Positions 38,832-50,900 of a stretch of 64,000 nucleotides of DNA are shown one piece after another (the stretch's first letter is position 1; every line of letters begins with the position of its first letter). The translations under genes were made by a program, and so were the position numbers. The notes beneath the pieces are model-generated. The model searched no databases. It saw nothing but the letters and a program-made list of their open reading frames with translations, and was not told the origin of the DNA. The stretch is from Metopolophium dirhodum (Eukaryota; Arthropoda; Insecta; Hemiptera; Aphididae): the NCBI RefSeq assembly GCF_019925205.1, contig NC_083561.1, positions 16,305,217 through 16,369,216 of the forward strand, in the 5' to 3' direction.

Positions 38832-40749
38832 ATTTTACTTTATTTGGATATACCTATCGGTAAGCTATTACGTACGACATTCAGATAATCATTTTCTATA
38901 ATTTTTTAGTCATATATTTGATGATTCCACCTACATAAAAAAAACTGTTTATATAAAACAAAAACTTTTAAACAACAATTTAATAATAGGTAGGTACCTA
39001 TATATTTTGGTAACGGAAAATAAAACGATGACGTGTGCAGTTTATTAGTTTATGTAAAAAAATTTTTTGAAATAAAGTCGGGTATGCATTTGTTTCAATT
39101 AATATGACCTTTTAATTAGAGTATAAATGACTACTTATTATGTAGGGTTTCTAGTTTAAATGAATTATCTGTAAAGTAGGAGTAATTAAAAAACGATATT
39201 ATTTTATTCAGTTTGTCCCTTTATATTACCCCATTTAAGTCAGTCACTACTCATCATCACATAATACATTCTAAAGATCGATCACTTAAGAAAAGAATAT
39301 TTTAATTTTTAATAGATATTAATTAGGAACACAATCTCACAACAATTGAACAAGTATAATAGTATATTGTTTGTACTATATTATACAATATTAATTATAC
39401 ATAATATTACATAAAAGGACGTACACAAGTTATAATAATGAGTTTTAAAATAAATACGTATTAGGTACAATAGTTAATAAAAATCACCAATATTTTCTGT
39501 AATAATATAATATTATACTATGCACTTCTATGTTTCTTACTTACAATATTCCTGTAGGTAGGTAGGCATAGTGATTTGCTGTAAGAAAATAATTTTGATT
39601 TAAATGGAAATTGTAAATTTATATTCTATAATAATATAGAACTCTATTTACTAGGTACATATCGTGAATAATGAAAGAAATATCGCTTCTACCATTTGAT
39701 GTATTCATCTGCATTCAATTTTTGTATTTTCAATAGTATTTCAATTCAATTATTTAGAACGTTAGATTTTACTCCTAATCAAAATGGATGCCCTTTACGC
39801 ATACAAATTTTTATACTTTTACGATAACATTCGTGAGTGCAGTGCACAGAAACATTTTTTTTTACTGGCATAGTTACCAAGGGCCAGGTGCAATAATTAT
39901 TCTCGTAAATAATGTTTCACATACCTTTTTTTGTCCAGATACCATAAACAATAAACTGTACTTCCAATTAGACAAACATATAAAAAAGGTAACTTAAAAA
40001 TATTTATGATGTTTTGCATATTACTATTATTTAAAATTTGTCTTTAATATAGTAATTTTTTTTTTTTATAGATTTTAATTTAGTATATTATATAATAGCT
40101 TGTTATTATATTAAACATGAAACTATAGTAACTTTTAAGCACAGAGAATAAAGTGTATGTTTAAAACTTATAAAAGTTATAAATCTTATATGAATAATAA
40201 TAATAATAATAATAATAATAGGTAGGTACTCATCTGGGAATTTCTTTTTTCTTATAATTACGCAACTTGGACCGTTTAAACATGTACATAAATACTCTTG
40301 CTACATAATTAATTGTTTTTTAAATATTCGCTCTGAAAACTATATTATTAACTTGACGGCTTGAGTTGTATAATATTATCTTTTTTGGAACAAAATAGTT
40401 TGTTTTAAATTTAATTAGATTGGATGACTGTAAATACCTAGTAAGTATAGGTATATATAATATAATCAATGTCTTGCCAGTTTTTAGAACTTAGGTGCTG
40501 AAAGAAGTTTTTTATTTTTTTTTAATTGACTGAGCACCATTTACTCCCTCAATCGAAATAAATGTGAATAAAAAATCACGTCGGATAATTTATAATTTAC
40601 AAATCAATAAAAATCAGATATTTTACATGTATTATTATAATATATGCAGCGCTACAACACAAGCTTAAAGTTTAAAGGAGCCACTAATTTTAGTATATAC
40701 GCGTATCTCATTACCCATTAATTGAAATTAGTAGAAAGTTTATCGGATG
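38832..40749. other. Intronic AT-rich DNA, no gene recognised
   Basis: Contains an (AAT)n microsatellite at 40193-40220 and several TAGGTAGGTACC words. No coding frame has support. Confidence 0.45.
40193..40220. repeat. (AAT)n microsatellite
   Basis: About nine AAT triplets followed directly by TAGGTAGGTAC. Confidence 0.93.
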
Positions 40750-41070
40750 TTTGGGGGCATACCGGATAAGTTAGAAGTTTAGTGGTAATTCAAAGGTTCA
40801 CCTAATTTCGGGGACGTGGGCCATATACATGAACCGCGGCCGAATGGTCAGTCAAAAGTGCTCCGTTTCGCGTGTTAGTCTTTCATCCGTTTACATTCGG
40901 CAACCACGTCAAAAAGTAAAAACGAAGGCCATTAATCGTGTACGCGAGAACTGCCGCTGTGGTTCTATATACGTCTGCACAATTACGTGCCCGCGGCTAT
41001 ATCTGATGGCTCGTACCTTATATTGCGCGCTCTTGCCCACTCTTCGAACACTTAATTTTGATTTTTCCTA
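40750..41070. promoter_or_regulatory. GC-enriched intronic patch, possible regulatory element
   Basis: The sequence is complex and CpG-containing, for example GAACCGCGGCCGAATGG, GTGTACGCGAGAACTGCC and GTGCCCGCGGCTATATC. It includes an 80-codon plus frame (40829-41071) with no recognisable motif and no clear flanking splice sites. It could be an enhancer, an unannotated exon or an alternative promoter. Confidence 0.3.
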
Positions 41071-42052
41071 ATAACACACCCCGAGACCCTATGTATAATG
41101 TATATTTTCCCGTGTAACGGTTTTGTGTGTTATTGTTATACCTATTACCGTCAGCCGTCATTAACGTAACAAATCGCGTACAAACATGCGGTACGTATAT
41201 TATTTATAAGGCTAATTCTCTTCAATCGCAGTATTTATGCCCCACCGCGCATTCGTGTACCATCTACATATTATATTAATACATACGAATCTAGGGAAGA
41301 ATGTCCAAATATGTCCGCGGTAAAGTAGTTTAAATTTTAGTGTTGAAATCAATATATATACTTATATAAAAACATTAATATTTTTTCAAAATAAAAAAAA
41401 TAAATATTTTTGATATCCCAAAAATGTAGGTATAGGAATATTGATTGTTTAATGAGTGGTCTATAATACCTATATTTACGCTGTCCGAATGAAAAATCTG
41501 AAAAGTTTGTTGTAGCATGCTAAGCATGTTTACATGAAATATTCTTATATTCATCTGTGTTGATAAAAAGTAATACATGTGTACCTATACTTACAAAAAT
41601 GTGTACCCATAATATAATATTATGTACTTGAAAGTGAAAAAATGTGTTGATAAGTTGGAATTCCAAGAATGAAAGGCCGGAGTATTATCAATAAATAATA
41701 CGAAATGTCTAAACTAAATTTAATAATAAAATATTCAAACTAGTCTGAACTTTTAAATTCAAAAAAGTTGAACAATATAACAACCCGCATAATATACAAT
41801 AAGGAAGCCCAAAAATACGGATTTTCGATGAAATAATATACACAATGTTAAGTAAAAAAATTTTGGATTTAACTGTAACATACTCTAAAGATGAATATAA
41901 GATATGTTGTTTCAATTCATATTATATTGTTTTGGAATATGTTTATGTTTAAAACTGATAGGAAATTATATTAAATGATTTCAAAAATTAAGTTATATTA
42001 AAAAATACCAAAGCAATAAATATATAAAAATTGAAAAATAATTTTTATTTAA
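41071..42052. other. Intronic AT-rich DNA, no gene recognised
   Basis: Two minus frames of 67-68 codons are AT-driven. A minus-strand AATAAA lies at 42044-42049 and may belong to the frame just to its right. Confidence 0.4.
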
Positions 42053-42223
42053 TTAGAACTCATAAACACTTACACGAGGGCCAACGTAAAGTTTAAACCT
42101 ATTAAAAGCAGAATTCCACACAAAACCATTCTGAGCTAAATTTTGTAAGATAACATACTCCTTAATCCTTAAACACCCACTTAAGCAACCTCCAAAACGT
42201 AATCTAATAAATATAAATCCTCT
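42053..42223 (-). CDS. Possible terminal-exon or gene fragment, 56 codons
   Basis: The minus frame is open for 56 codons from just after a TAG to a TAA and is followed within five bases by AATAAA (42044-42049 on the plus strand). Composition is more protein-like than neighbouring frames, with spread R, G, V, S and W and two Cys at residues 13 and 17; the last residues read KLYVGPRVSVYEF. There is no ATG at the left end, so it would need an upstream exon. The candidate acceptor (CTTAGCTAG) has a poor pyrimidine tract. It could be a chance frame, a transposon scrap or the last exon of a second antisense gene. Confidence 0.2.
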   Translation of the reverse strand, partial: RGFIFIRLRFGGCLSGCLRIKEYVILQNLAQNGFVWNSAFNRFKLYVGPRVSVYEF

Positions 42224-45200
42224 CTAGCTAAGGTTGAGTGCACTATATTCTTGTTACTATTTTTTAAATTGCGTGCATGTTAAAAGCCTATCAACCGTTA
42301 TAAAGGGTTGGACTTAAAACTAACATACGAGTAATTACTTGATAATAATAATAATATCTATTATTTATAATAACATTAAATTGTATTTAATATTTACTAA
42401 AAAATTGAATAACAATTTTTTTCAAAAATAATATAATAGGTAAGTACCGATAAAATGTTATAATGTAAGTATACTGTTGGTCCTAAGTATTTATTTTTAT
42501 TTTGTTGATACAAGAGAAAATTTAATATTTACATTGTATTTTACATTCTAAATAAAATACCTTAAATATTATATAACATTATTCTGAATGGCAAACGGCA
42601 GTATTTAAACTCTGTGAACTTTTATATAACTTTCCACGTTTAACTTTCGAAGCTCGAGATGGTTGTGAAATGCACACAAAGAAATAAACTATAATATAGG
42701 TAAATCGATCTTTGTTTTCTAAAATCTTCTGCCTCGTAAAGTCGCTTAACAAGAATGGTATCTACGTCAGCCCGACAAGTCAATAACCTCCTTACGCCCT
42801 TTCCATTTTAAATATACCTCGATCACGAAAACCATCATCATTTATGAATTTTGTCCAAATTCCCGGGAAGGAAGAACAGATTTCATTTAAAATATATAAA
42901 TATATGCGTTGTAAAAAAAACCGAGCAATTATTAATTCATTCACGTCGAACCGACCATCTCTGGGTAACCGTTCGTTGAAGACAACCAGAAGCCGTTTTC
43001 TTTACGTTTTAAATTCATCGATAATTATATTGCTCATTGTATTCAAACAGCAAAATTTTCACAAGTATACGATTATACGAACCGTGTTCAGTTCAAAAAA
43101 CTAATCAATTCCAATCATCACAATAAATACCTACAAGTCTGTGTGTGAATAAATGCGATATACTTAAAACAAAGTAATAATGGTAACCTATTGTATCATA
43201 TTATTATACCTAATATAAATTAAATTAAATTTTTCTAACATCAATTGGTTTTTAACACAGCATGGCTAGCAAAATTAACATAATGTATAGTTTGTTGTTT
43301 TTTAATTCCAAACGAGTTATTAATTTTAAAATACCACTTTCATTTTGTATGTTTTCCGTACTAAGCAAATTATGTAATGGCCTTTGGGAAGTTTGCAATC
43401 CAAGCACATAACAAATGTTGATTATTCAGTTGAAATACATTTACTGTATATATATATATATACGTTAGATGACACACGATATTTAACCAGGACACTATAA
43501 GTAAACACATTTTTCCTTTAGAGAATATAATTTCATGCTCAAATTTGGGTTCACCTTCCAGAATATTACCAAGGTATTAATTTAAATTAATTTCAGAGCG
43601 AAACGATTAAAGTGGTATAGATATTATAACGATCGTGTCTAAAGAACATTTCGAAAATTAAAACTCATTTGATTTATACTATTTTTCCTTAAAGTATACC
43701 TTACAATATTCAGTATCCCGAGGGGAACGTTTATCACACAAAAGTTTCCAGATATTAATCACTTGATTGTGATCTTCAATAACATTTATTTAGATTATTT
43801 TATCTTCTCTTATATCCATTAGCTGTCGAGAACTTTATCAATTTGAAAAAGTGTAACATTAATCTGGCAGTGATGTATTCGTTAAAATATGTAGAGGGGT
43901 AATTGGTAAAATGTCAATTTTTTAGAGAATACATTTTCATTTACTAATTAAAAAAAATAATTAATTTTAAATAGTGACCAACGTGGAATCGATACTGCTT
44001 GTATTATTATACACAATTTGTAACTTGTAATGAATATTGTATATTTTATATTTTTATTAAAATAATTAATATTTATTTCAATTTAAATTTGCTACTTTTC
44101 GCTGTATCAAAATAAGTAAAAAAAGTAGGTACGTGTTATTGTGTTTATAAATTATGCATAATATTATGCAATTTATCTAGTATTTAATACACAATATACT
44201 ACTACTACATAATAATAAAATAGTAAGTGCTTTGAATTGTAAAATGGGTATAAATATATTTTTTTAAATAATATTTTTATAACATACCTATTACCTATTA
44301 CATAATACTTAACTATAATATCATGTATTACAAGCAAAGTATAACAGTAAAGAGTAGTTTTAAAATTAAATAGGTTTGTATTATATCACTGTTATGAAAT
44401 GTTGAGCAGGTATTTAAGTGTTTTATTTAGTTCTTCCTACAACGTTTTTGTATTTTACATGTGTTTTATAATTTATAAGTACCTACTAAGGTACTAAATA
44501 GGTACAACAAAATGTTCGTTAAATGTAATAATTACGGCAAATAATACTACATAATAGTGGTGCAGTGTACCGATAATACAACGATTATGGTAAAGTTATA
44601 AGCACAAACATAGTTTTTATAAAGCTGCACAATAATCGTCGATTTGAATAATTAAAAGAAATATTATTAGCAAGTTAAATTTGTTTTTTAATTGATTTGA
44701 AAAAAAATATAATATGTTTCTATGTCACCACAGGACATGCCTTAAATTCCATAAAAAATCCAAGTATTTGATAATTGTATAATATGGTCTTTGAATATAA
44801 GTACGTCACATAGGTACCTATAGAAAATCCTAAAAATTAGGATTTTGAACAAATGCACGACTAAAGGATAAAATAGGGGTTGTCATTCTAGGCGAATCAT
44901 CTCCAATAATATGTTATCGTTCGTACGCATAGACAAACTGCGAGTTTTGGATATTATACTAATACAATGTGTGTGAGTGTGGTTTTTTTTTATAAAACAA
45001 AATCAGATCGTTTGGCGGAACACGCGAATACGCGTATTGTAAGTTCACATCAGAACGGTATTTAATCATATTACATCATCATATCCGTCATTCAATCAAC
45101 TTGGTATTGATTTGCTCGGAGATTTAGATTCGCATTGTTTCACAGTGCCATCCCGGCGCCTTACATAAATTCCTGATAAAATAAGTATAGACAGGTATAC

Positions 45201-45359
45201 GTATCTATAATGTAACTTTTACGATTGATTATGTACCTATCTTAAATCCGAACATAAATTATAACATAAAAAATTAATTCGTCCGGGATCAGACGCCGTG
45301 TATGATGTTAGGACATATATAGTTGTACGCGTTCGTTTAATCAAAACTTTTTAATTAAT
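42224..45359. other. Intronic DNA, no gene recognised
   Basis: A moderately complex patch at 42640-43020 contains an 86-codon plus frame without recognisable motifs. A (TA)n run lies near 43447-43462. The rest is AT-rich. Confidence 0.4.
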
Positions 45360-45605
45360 AATCACTGTCATTGGCATACACGACGGGTATATATAGTTTA
45401 GCGCGAATGGGGGTGGTAGGTAGCAGAAATGGGATTTTCAATTCCGGTGACTACTATACGCTTATTCGGCCTCAAAACGGTTTATTGCAAATAACTCATT
45501 AGTTATTTATAATTTGTCAGCTGTTATTTGGCCTTCATTTGAGCCTTAGGTGGACGGTCTTAGTCCCTTTCAAGTTTTCAAACTTTAGCGTCGCATTACA
45601 ACATG
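45360..45605. promoter_or_regulatory. Complex intronic patch, possible enhancer
   Basis: Non-repetitive sequence of intermediate GC content with TTATTGCAAATAACTCATTA, GTCAGCTGTTATTTGGCC and TAGTTTAGCGCGAATGG. The ATTGCAAAT-like octamer and CAGCTG E-box suggest binding sites, but this rests on short matches only. A (TG)n run follows at about 45635-45652. Confidence 0.25.
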
Positions 45606-48600
45606 TCTGGCTCCATCGACATTGAATATTAATTGTATGTGTGTGTGTGTGTCAGGTATTATATTATTATTATATAATTTATATAATCGAGCAGTTATTC
45701 GAAATTTCAATTTTATATTATCATTATTTATGACTTTACAAGGAATGTGTTCTTTGAATTTTTTGTCGTGTTTTATGTTTCATAATAAATATTATAATAT
45801 TATAAAGAATTGGTAAAATATTTTTATTATTTTCTTAAAATTAATATAATAGGTGGAGACGTATTATATTTTAGACACATGTGAACTTTTTTACTTTTTA
45901 CCATACATTTGGGCGTAAATTAGTTTTGTTATTGATCGGAAAACAATAAATTAAAATTTCTAATAAAAAATATTTAAGTTTGTTGAATATATGTATTAGC
46001 AATTTAGGATTTTTTTCAAATATATATATTTATAATAATATATATCAATTTATAAAGATAAAATTCTTTGATAAATTAAAAAAAACCTTTTGAATTTTCA
46101 AAGAAAGAAATATCATATATAAAACAGGATTCAATGTTTAAAATTAACTACCAATATGATACAAGTTTGATGTCAGTAATTTAGATTTAAATTAAAACAA
46201 AGTTGTATTTTTATTTAATAATTAAAATAATCATTTATATGTGTTTTTCTTCTTTATTTTGAATTAAAAACTATGTACATTTATTATTTTAAAATTCTAT
46301 AAAAACTATTCACTTCCTAGTTAGTATATCGTATAAATTATTTCATAGGATAATTTTCAGTTTTCATAATAAGTTTTTTGAGAATTTGGAACACCTGAAA
46401 TCTTAAGAATAAATTAGTACACTGTAAGTCTTAGATACATGAAAAATATGATAGAAATTTCAGTATTATATTTTGATAATATAATTTTATTTATTTTTAT
46501 GTTTAAAATTAATCTTTACAATCTGTGTTAGTTTAGCACAGTTAGTAAATATATTATGTATATTATAACTGTGAATAATACGAGGAGGGAGACCGTTCAG
46601 TGACAGAACCTAGGGTGATATATTATTTTAGCTTAATAAGTCTGAAATATTTTCTTTTTAGTCGATGGGTAAAATTTATGGGTTGTGTATTGGACGAGAT
46701 TTGTGATACTAACGAGTTAGTATGGGTTTTTAGTTTATTATTATATCTTAACATATTTTTGAATATTTTCGTATAGGCACGTTTATTGTTACCTATATCA
46801 ATGTGTAATATCATTATCAATAAATAACCTAAAACGGAGACATTACAAACAGCACACATAAGTAGGTACTATAGTGTGTTGACATCTTGAAGACAGATAG
46901 ATCAGCATTATAAATTGCCATATAGATACTTCACTACTTATAGGCATGGTAAAAACATATGAGTCACCTACGACCTAACTCTTGGATTTTAGTGCGAGAC
47001 TAGTAAACGCATTTCAGGATAAGGCTGTATTATGTGGTGTGGCCGTGTTTCTGTTTGGGCAATTTAATATAATATGTAAGCATAATATCTTAGTTATTTA
47101 TTACTATACATTATTATATTTCTAACATTCTTATAGCTTATTATGTTATATTAAATTATAACAAATTTTTTTTTTAAATTTATTAAATAGAAAAATTTAC
47201 AATCTGTAACACATTTCTTATACACATTTTTTTACGCCGAATAATTTTCTTGCATACTTAAACATTTGAGAGGAAATGTTCTTATATTCTGAGAACATTG
47301 ATACCTTACTATAATATATAGGTAGGTACTGGGTTTTTTCTCTAACCGTTCATTGTAATACACTTTCATGCCTTCTTTTTCTTGTCGTCATTTTTACTTA
47401 CATAGCAATATAATATAATAATAATATATTGTATTTATAGTTTTAATATTTCCGTGATACGCGTGCCTATTACTAGGTAAATATATAATTCATAATTGAA
47501 TGTACTTTAGTCTTATTTAATTTTATATTTTTATCGAAAGTATTTTGTAGCTATATGTACACAGAATAATATTTGTTTGTTTAACCACGTTATAAATTTA
47601 GCATTTTACAGTAATAATAATATATAATATTATATTCACAATGAATTCTCAAACGGCAAACTGTTCAAATAACGACCTGGATGCTATGAATTCCATTAAG
47701 TACGTTTTGAAACTTATAGTTTACAAATTCCTTTAATCTTATGACGTATCATGGTATTGTGTAGCAACTAATATTCATCAAATAATATGGAACTTTGATC
47801 TTATTATAATACAGTAATACACCTTAGCATTGTATTACTACTGCAGTGCCAATCGATATTGTTATAGCTAATAATATAATATGGAAAGTTAACTATACAT
47901 TAATGTTAAAAAAACACGATTACACGATTAGGTACCGAAGGTTACTTTAGTATATTTAAATATTATGTTAAAATGTTATAAAAACAAAATTAAATAATAT
48001 ACAATTATTTTCATGGATCATAATTAATGGTGTTGAATTTTGTGAAGATTATAAAATTTTGGTTTTTTGTTTTTTTTTACATTTTAAATCTATACCTTTA
48101 AAGTTTAAATGCTTTTTATGGTAATTTTAGATGATATTACTTACATCGGAATTTGTCCAGGTTTATATCTCAAAGAATAATATTTTTAATTTTTTCTTTA
48201 ATTATTAATAAAAACTATTTTTTTTAAAATATTTCTTAAAATAAGTGAATCACTTATTTGTATTTTATTATATTAAGTTTGAATTTAATATTATACGAGT
48301 ACAATATTACAAACTAGTTGTGTCCAGTAATATAAAATAGATAGAAGGCGACGTATTTTCATTTAACTTTTAAAAAATGTACATGAATACCAATTATCAA
48401 TAATACTTTACTCTTTTCTATACATTCTTATTAGGTATATTGAATAATTATTCACCGAAATGTCGTTAATAACCAGCTGTTATAATGAATTCAGGAGGTA
48501 CACAGTACAAAACTAAACTATACTTCAAATCATCCGGCTCATGTTTGTTAATTATATTTCTAAATTGTAAAAGTTGCACATTTATTATCTTCCACTACAT

Positions 48601-50440
48601 ATTATAAATAAATTCTTATTTTATATTCTTGAACTTTTAACTTTTGTGATAGTTTTATTAATGTAAACTGGATTGGCAGGTCAGTTGTGGTGGCATTAAG
48701 AACCCAAGACCTTATCCACCTCATCTTTTTTTTTCATCTAGTTGGTCTATATACTTACGTGACTAGGATTCATTTTCGGAACAAAAAAGAATACTAAGGA
48801 AAAATTCACCACCGAACTTCAATGACGTCTGGCGACTTCATAATGTTCTGTAACGACTTAACGATGTTGTGCAATAGTATAATAATAATTTTTGTTGTAA
48901 ACACGATATTTTGATTTTATACCAACTGCCTTACAAATTATCAACGCTTAATAATCGTTATATTTAATAGCTACCTATCAATTAAACTTATTCAATATTA
49001 ATTTACAAATACAATTATTTAAGTTAAATTTAAATGACGTATTTTTGGGCTATAGTGTTTTACGCAAGAATTCAATTCATTTTATCCATTTAAAAAATAT
49101 ATATTAGAACTTTGAAAATAAATTAACGCTTTTAAAATTAGAATGCTACATTTTTTTTCACTTGACAAAATATTTTTTTAAAGTAATAATTTAATATTTT
49201 ATTTTCTTATTATATTTCAAACTTTTTATAATAGGTAGGTACCCTAATAACATAAAATACAAATAATTAATAGAAATTACAAAATGATTACAAAACATAA
49301 TCTATCACACTTACACAATATTATGTACATTAACAGACGTACTTAGTGTATTAATGTAATTAATTATTATATATTTTTACTATATTTCAAACATATTGAA
49401 ACAAGAGAGGTTTAGAGAGAGTAGGTTCGATTAAATACAGACGATGACATCCTGAAATTTGAGTTAAAGTTTGAAATTGAAATTTGAATGTTTGCTGTTC
49501 AATTTGTAGCTAAAATAGCACCTTTGAATTATTATAAACGGATTGCTAACATTTATGATCAGGCATGCTACGTATATGGGATACAGATAAGTGACTGGAT
49601 AATATTAATTAATTGATTTTTAAAGTGTGTTTGTTATTAATCTAGAAAATATTTTACTATAGAATATTTCAAATTTTTTACTTTTGTTTGTCAACATTTG
49701 CCTTGTATTGGACAGATAGATATCCATGTCATGCGGTCATGTTTGTTGATGTGTGTAATTAGTTTATATGTATAATTTATTTTGCGTGTTAGTTTTTCTA
49801 TTTATTATTGGATACACGAGTACACGACTAATCGTTGATATTGGTTTGTTATTATATTTCGACTGAGATTCAGCCGGTCGAGCTGGGTCATCGTGTTACA
49901 GCTTTTTTTTTTATCAAGGGCGAGCCTAAAATGTTTACCTTTGGTTTCCAAGCAATCGGTTCATCCAATGTGTACATTATTGTGTATATTGTACCTAAAC
50001 AATTTGAAAATAAATAATAATTAACGTATAACATTAAAACATGTGCATGGTTTTTTTAAAGTTCATTATCATATATTATTAGCTTATATTTACATAATTA
50101 TAAATGAGAACATTTAGTTATATATTTATAGAGATACTAATTTTTTAGCAAATATAACCCTATTATGTAGGTACCTTAGAAGCACTTTCTCACCCATTCA
50201 TACATTTATATTTTAATTTATCCACATTTTTGAATATCCAATTCTTATGGTTCGCTCGGGATTTAGGCATTCGGATACATTGTAATAAATACTAATATGA
50301 TACAGATGCGTGAGAGTACGTGGAAAAGAGACACATGAGCCCCTTGAGAAAACAGACTCTGAATTAACTACAAAATTTGTAAACTTAAGTGAATATCACG
50401 CTATAATACTGCATACGCACACACGGCGTGTATGCAAAAG
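45606..50440. other. Intronic AT-rich DNA, one weak exon candidate
   Basis: Mostly featureless. At 47641 an ATG begins 19 open codons (MNSQTANCSNNDLDAMNSI...) that run into a GTACGT donor at 47700. This could be a small first exon on the plus strand, but nothing further supports it. Other frames look like chance. Confidence 0.35.
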
Positions 50441-50451
50441 GTGAGTCAGTA

Positions 50452-50489
<38 letters not shown>
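50452..50489. repeat. Compound (TG)n(GA)n microsatellite
   Basis: About nine TG units run directly into about ten GA units, followed by a purine-rich stretch to about 50540. Confidence 0.95.
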
Positions 50490-50579
50490 GGAGACGAAAA
50501 GAGTGAAAGAGGGATGAGAATGGCAAGAGTGAGAGAGTCTAATGATTTTTCATTCTACTGCAAATAAAATATTAAACGC

Positions 50580-50900
50580 CTTTCTCTTTTTCCTACTTTA
50601 AAGGTCTCGAGAAAAATCGACCGATTCCCTACAAAGTGTATTCAGAATATTAACGTCGCGGCGCGCCTTCGCCCCCCAAAAATAGAGCTTGTACGAATTA
50701 AACCAACCTCCATACACGACCCAACTGTTACCGTTTTCTGATTGTTACTATATACTGCTGTCGGTGCTGCTTTACTAACATAATACAATTTGCATACACT
50801 GGTTATAATAACGGTGTAGGCGGAGGACGGCCCTTTATGAGGGTAGCCGACCCCTTCTTATGAGTATTTTTAGAGAAAACAATATTATATATGTACATGC
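50580..50900. promoter_or_regulatory. GC-enriched intronic patch
   Basis: Includes ACGTCGCGGCGCGCCTTCGC, GGTGTAGGCGGAGGACGGCC and GAGGGTAGCCGACCCC in otherwise AT-rich DNA. No open frame spans it. Possible regulatory DNA or an alternative CpG-rich promoter. Confidence 0.25.

Noticed and set aside
49420..49440. GGTTCGATTAAA as a possible tRNA B box
   Set aside because: No A box or cloverleaf pairing in the flanking 80 bp.
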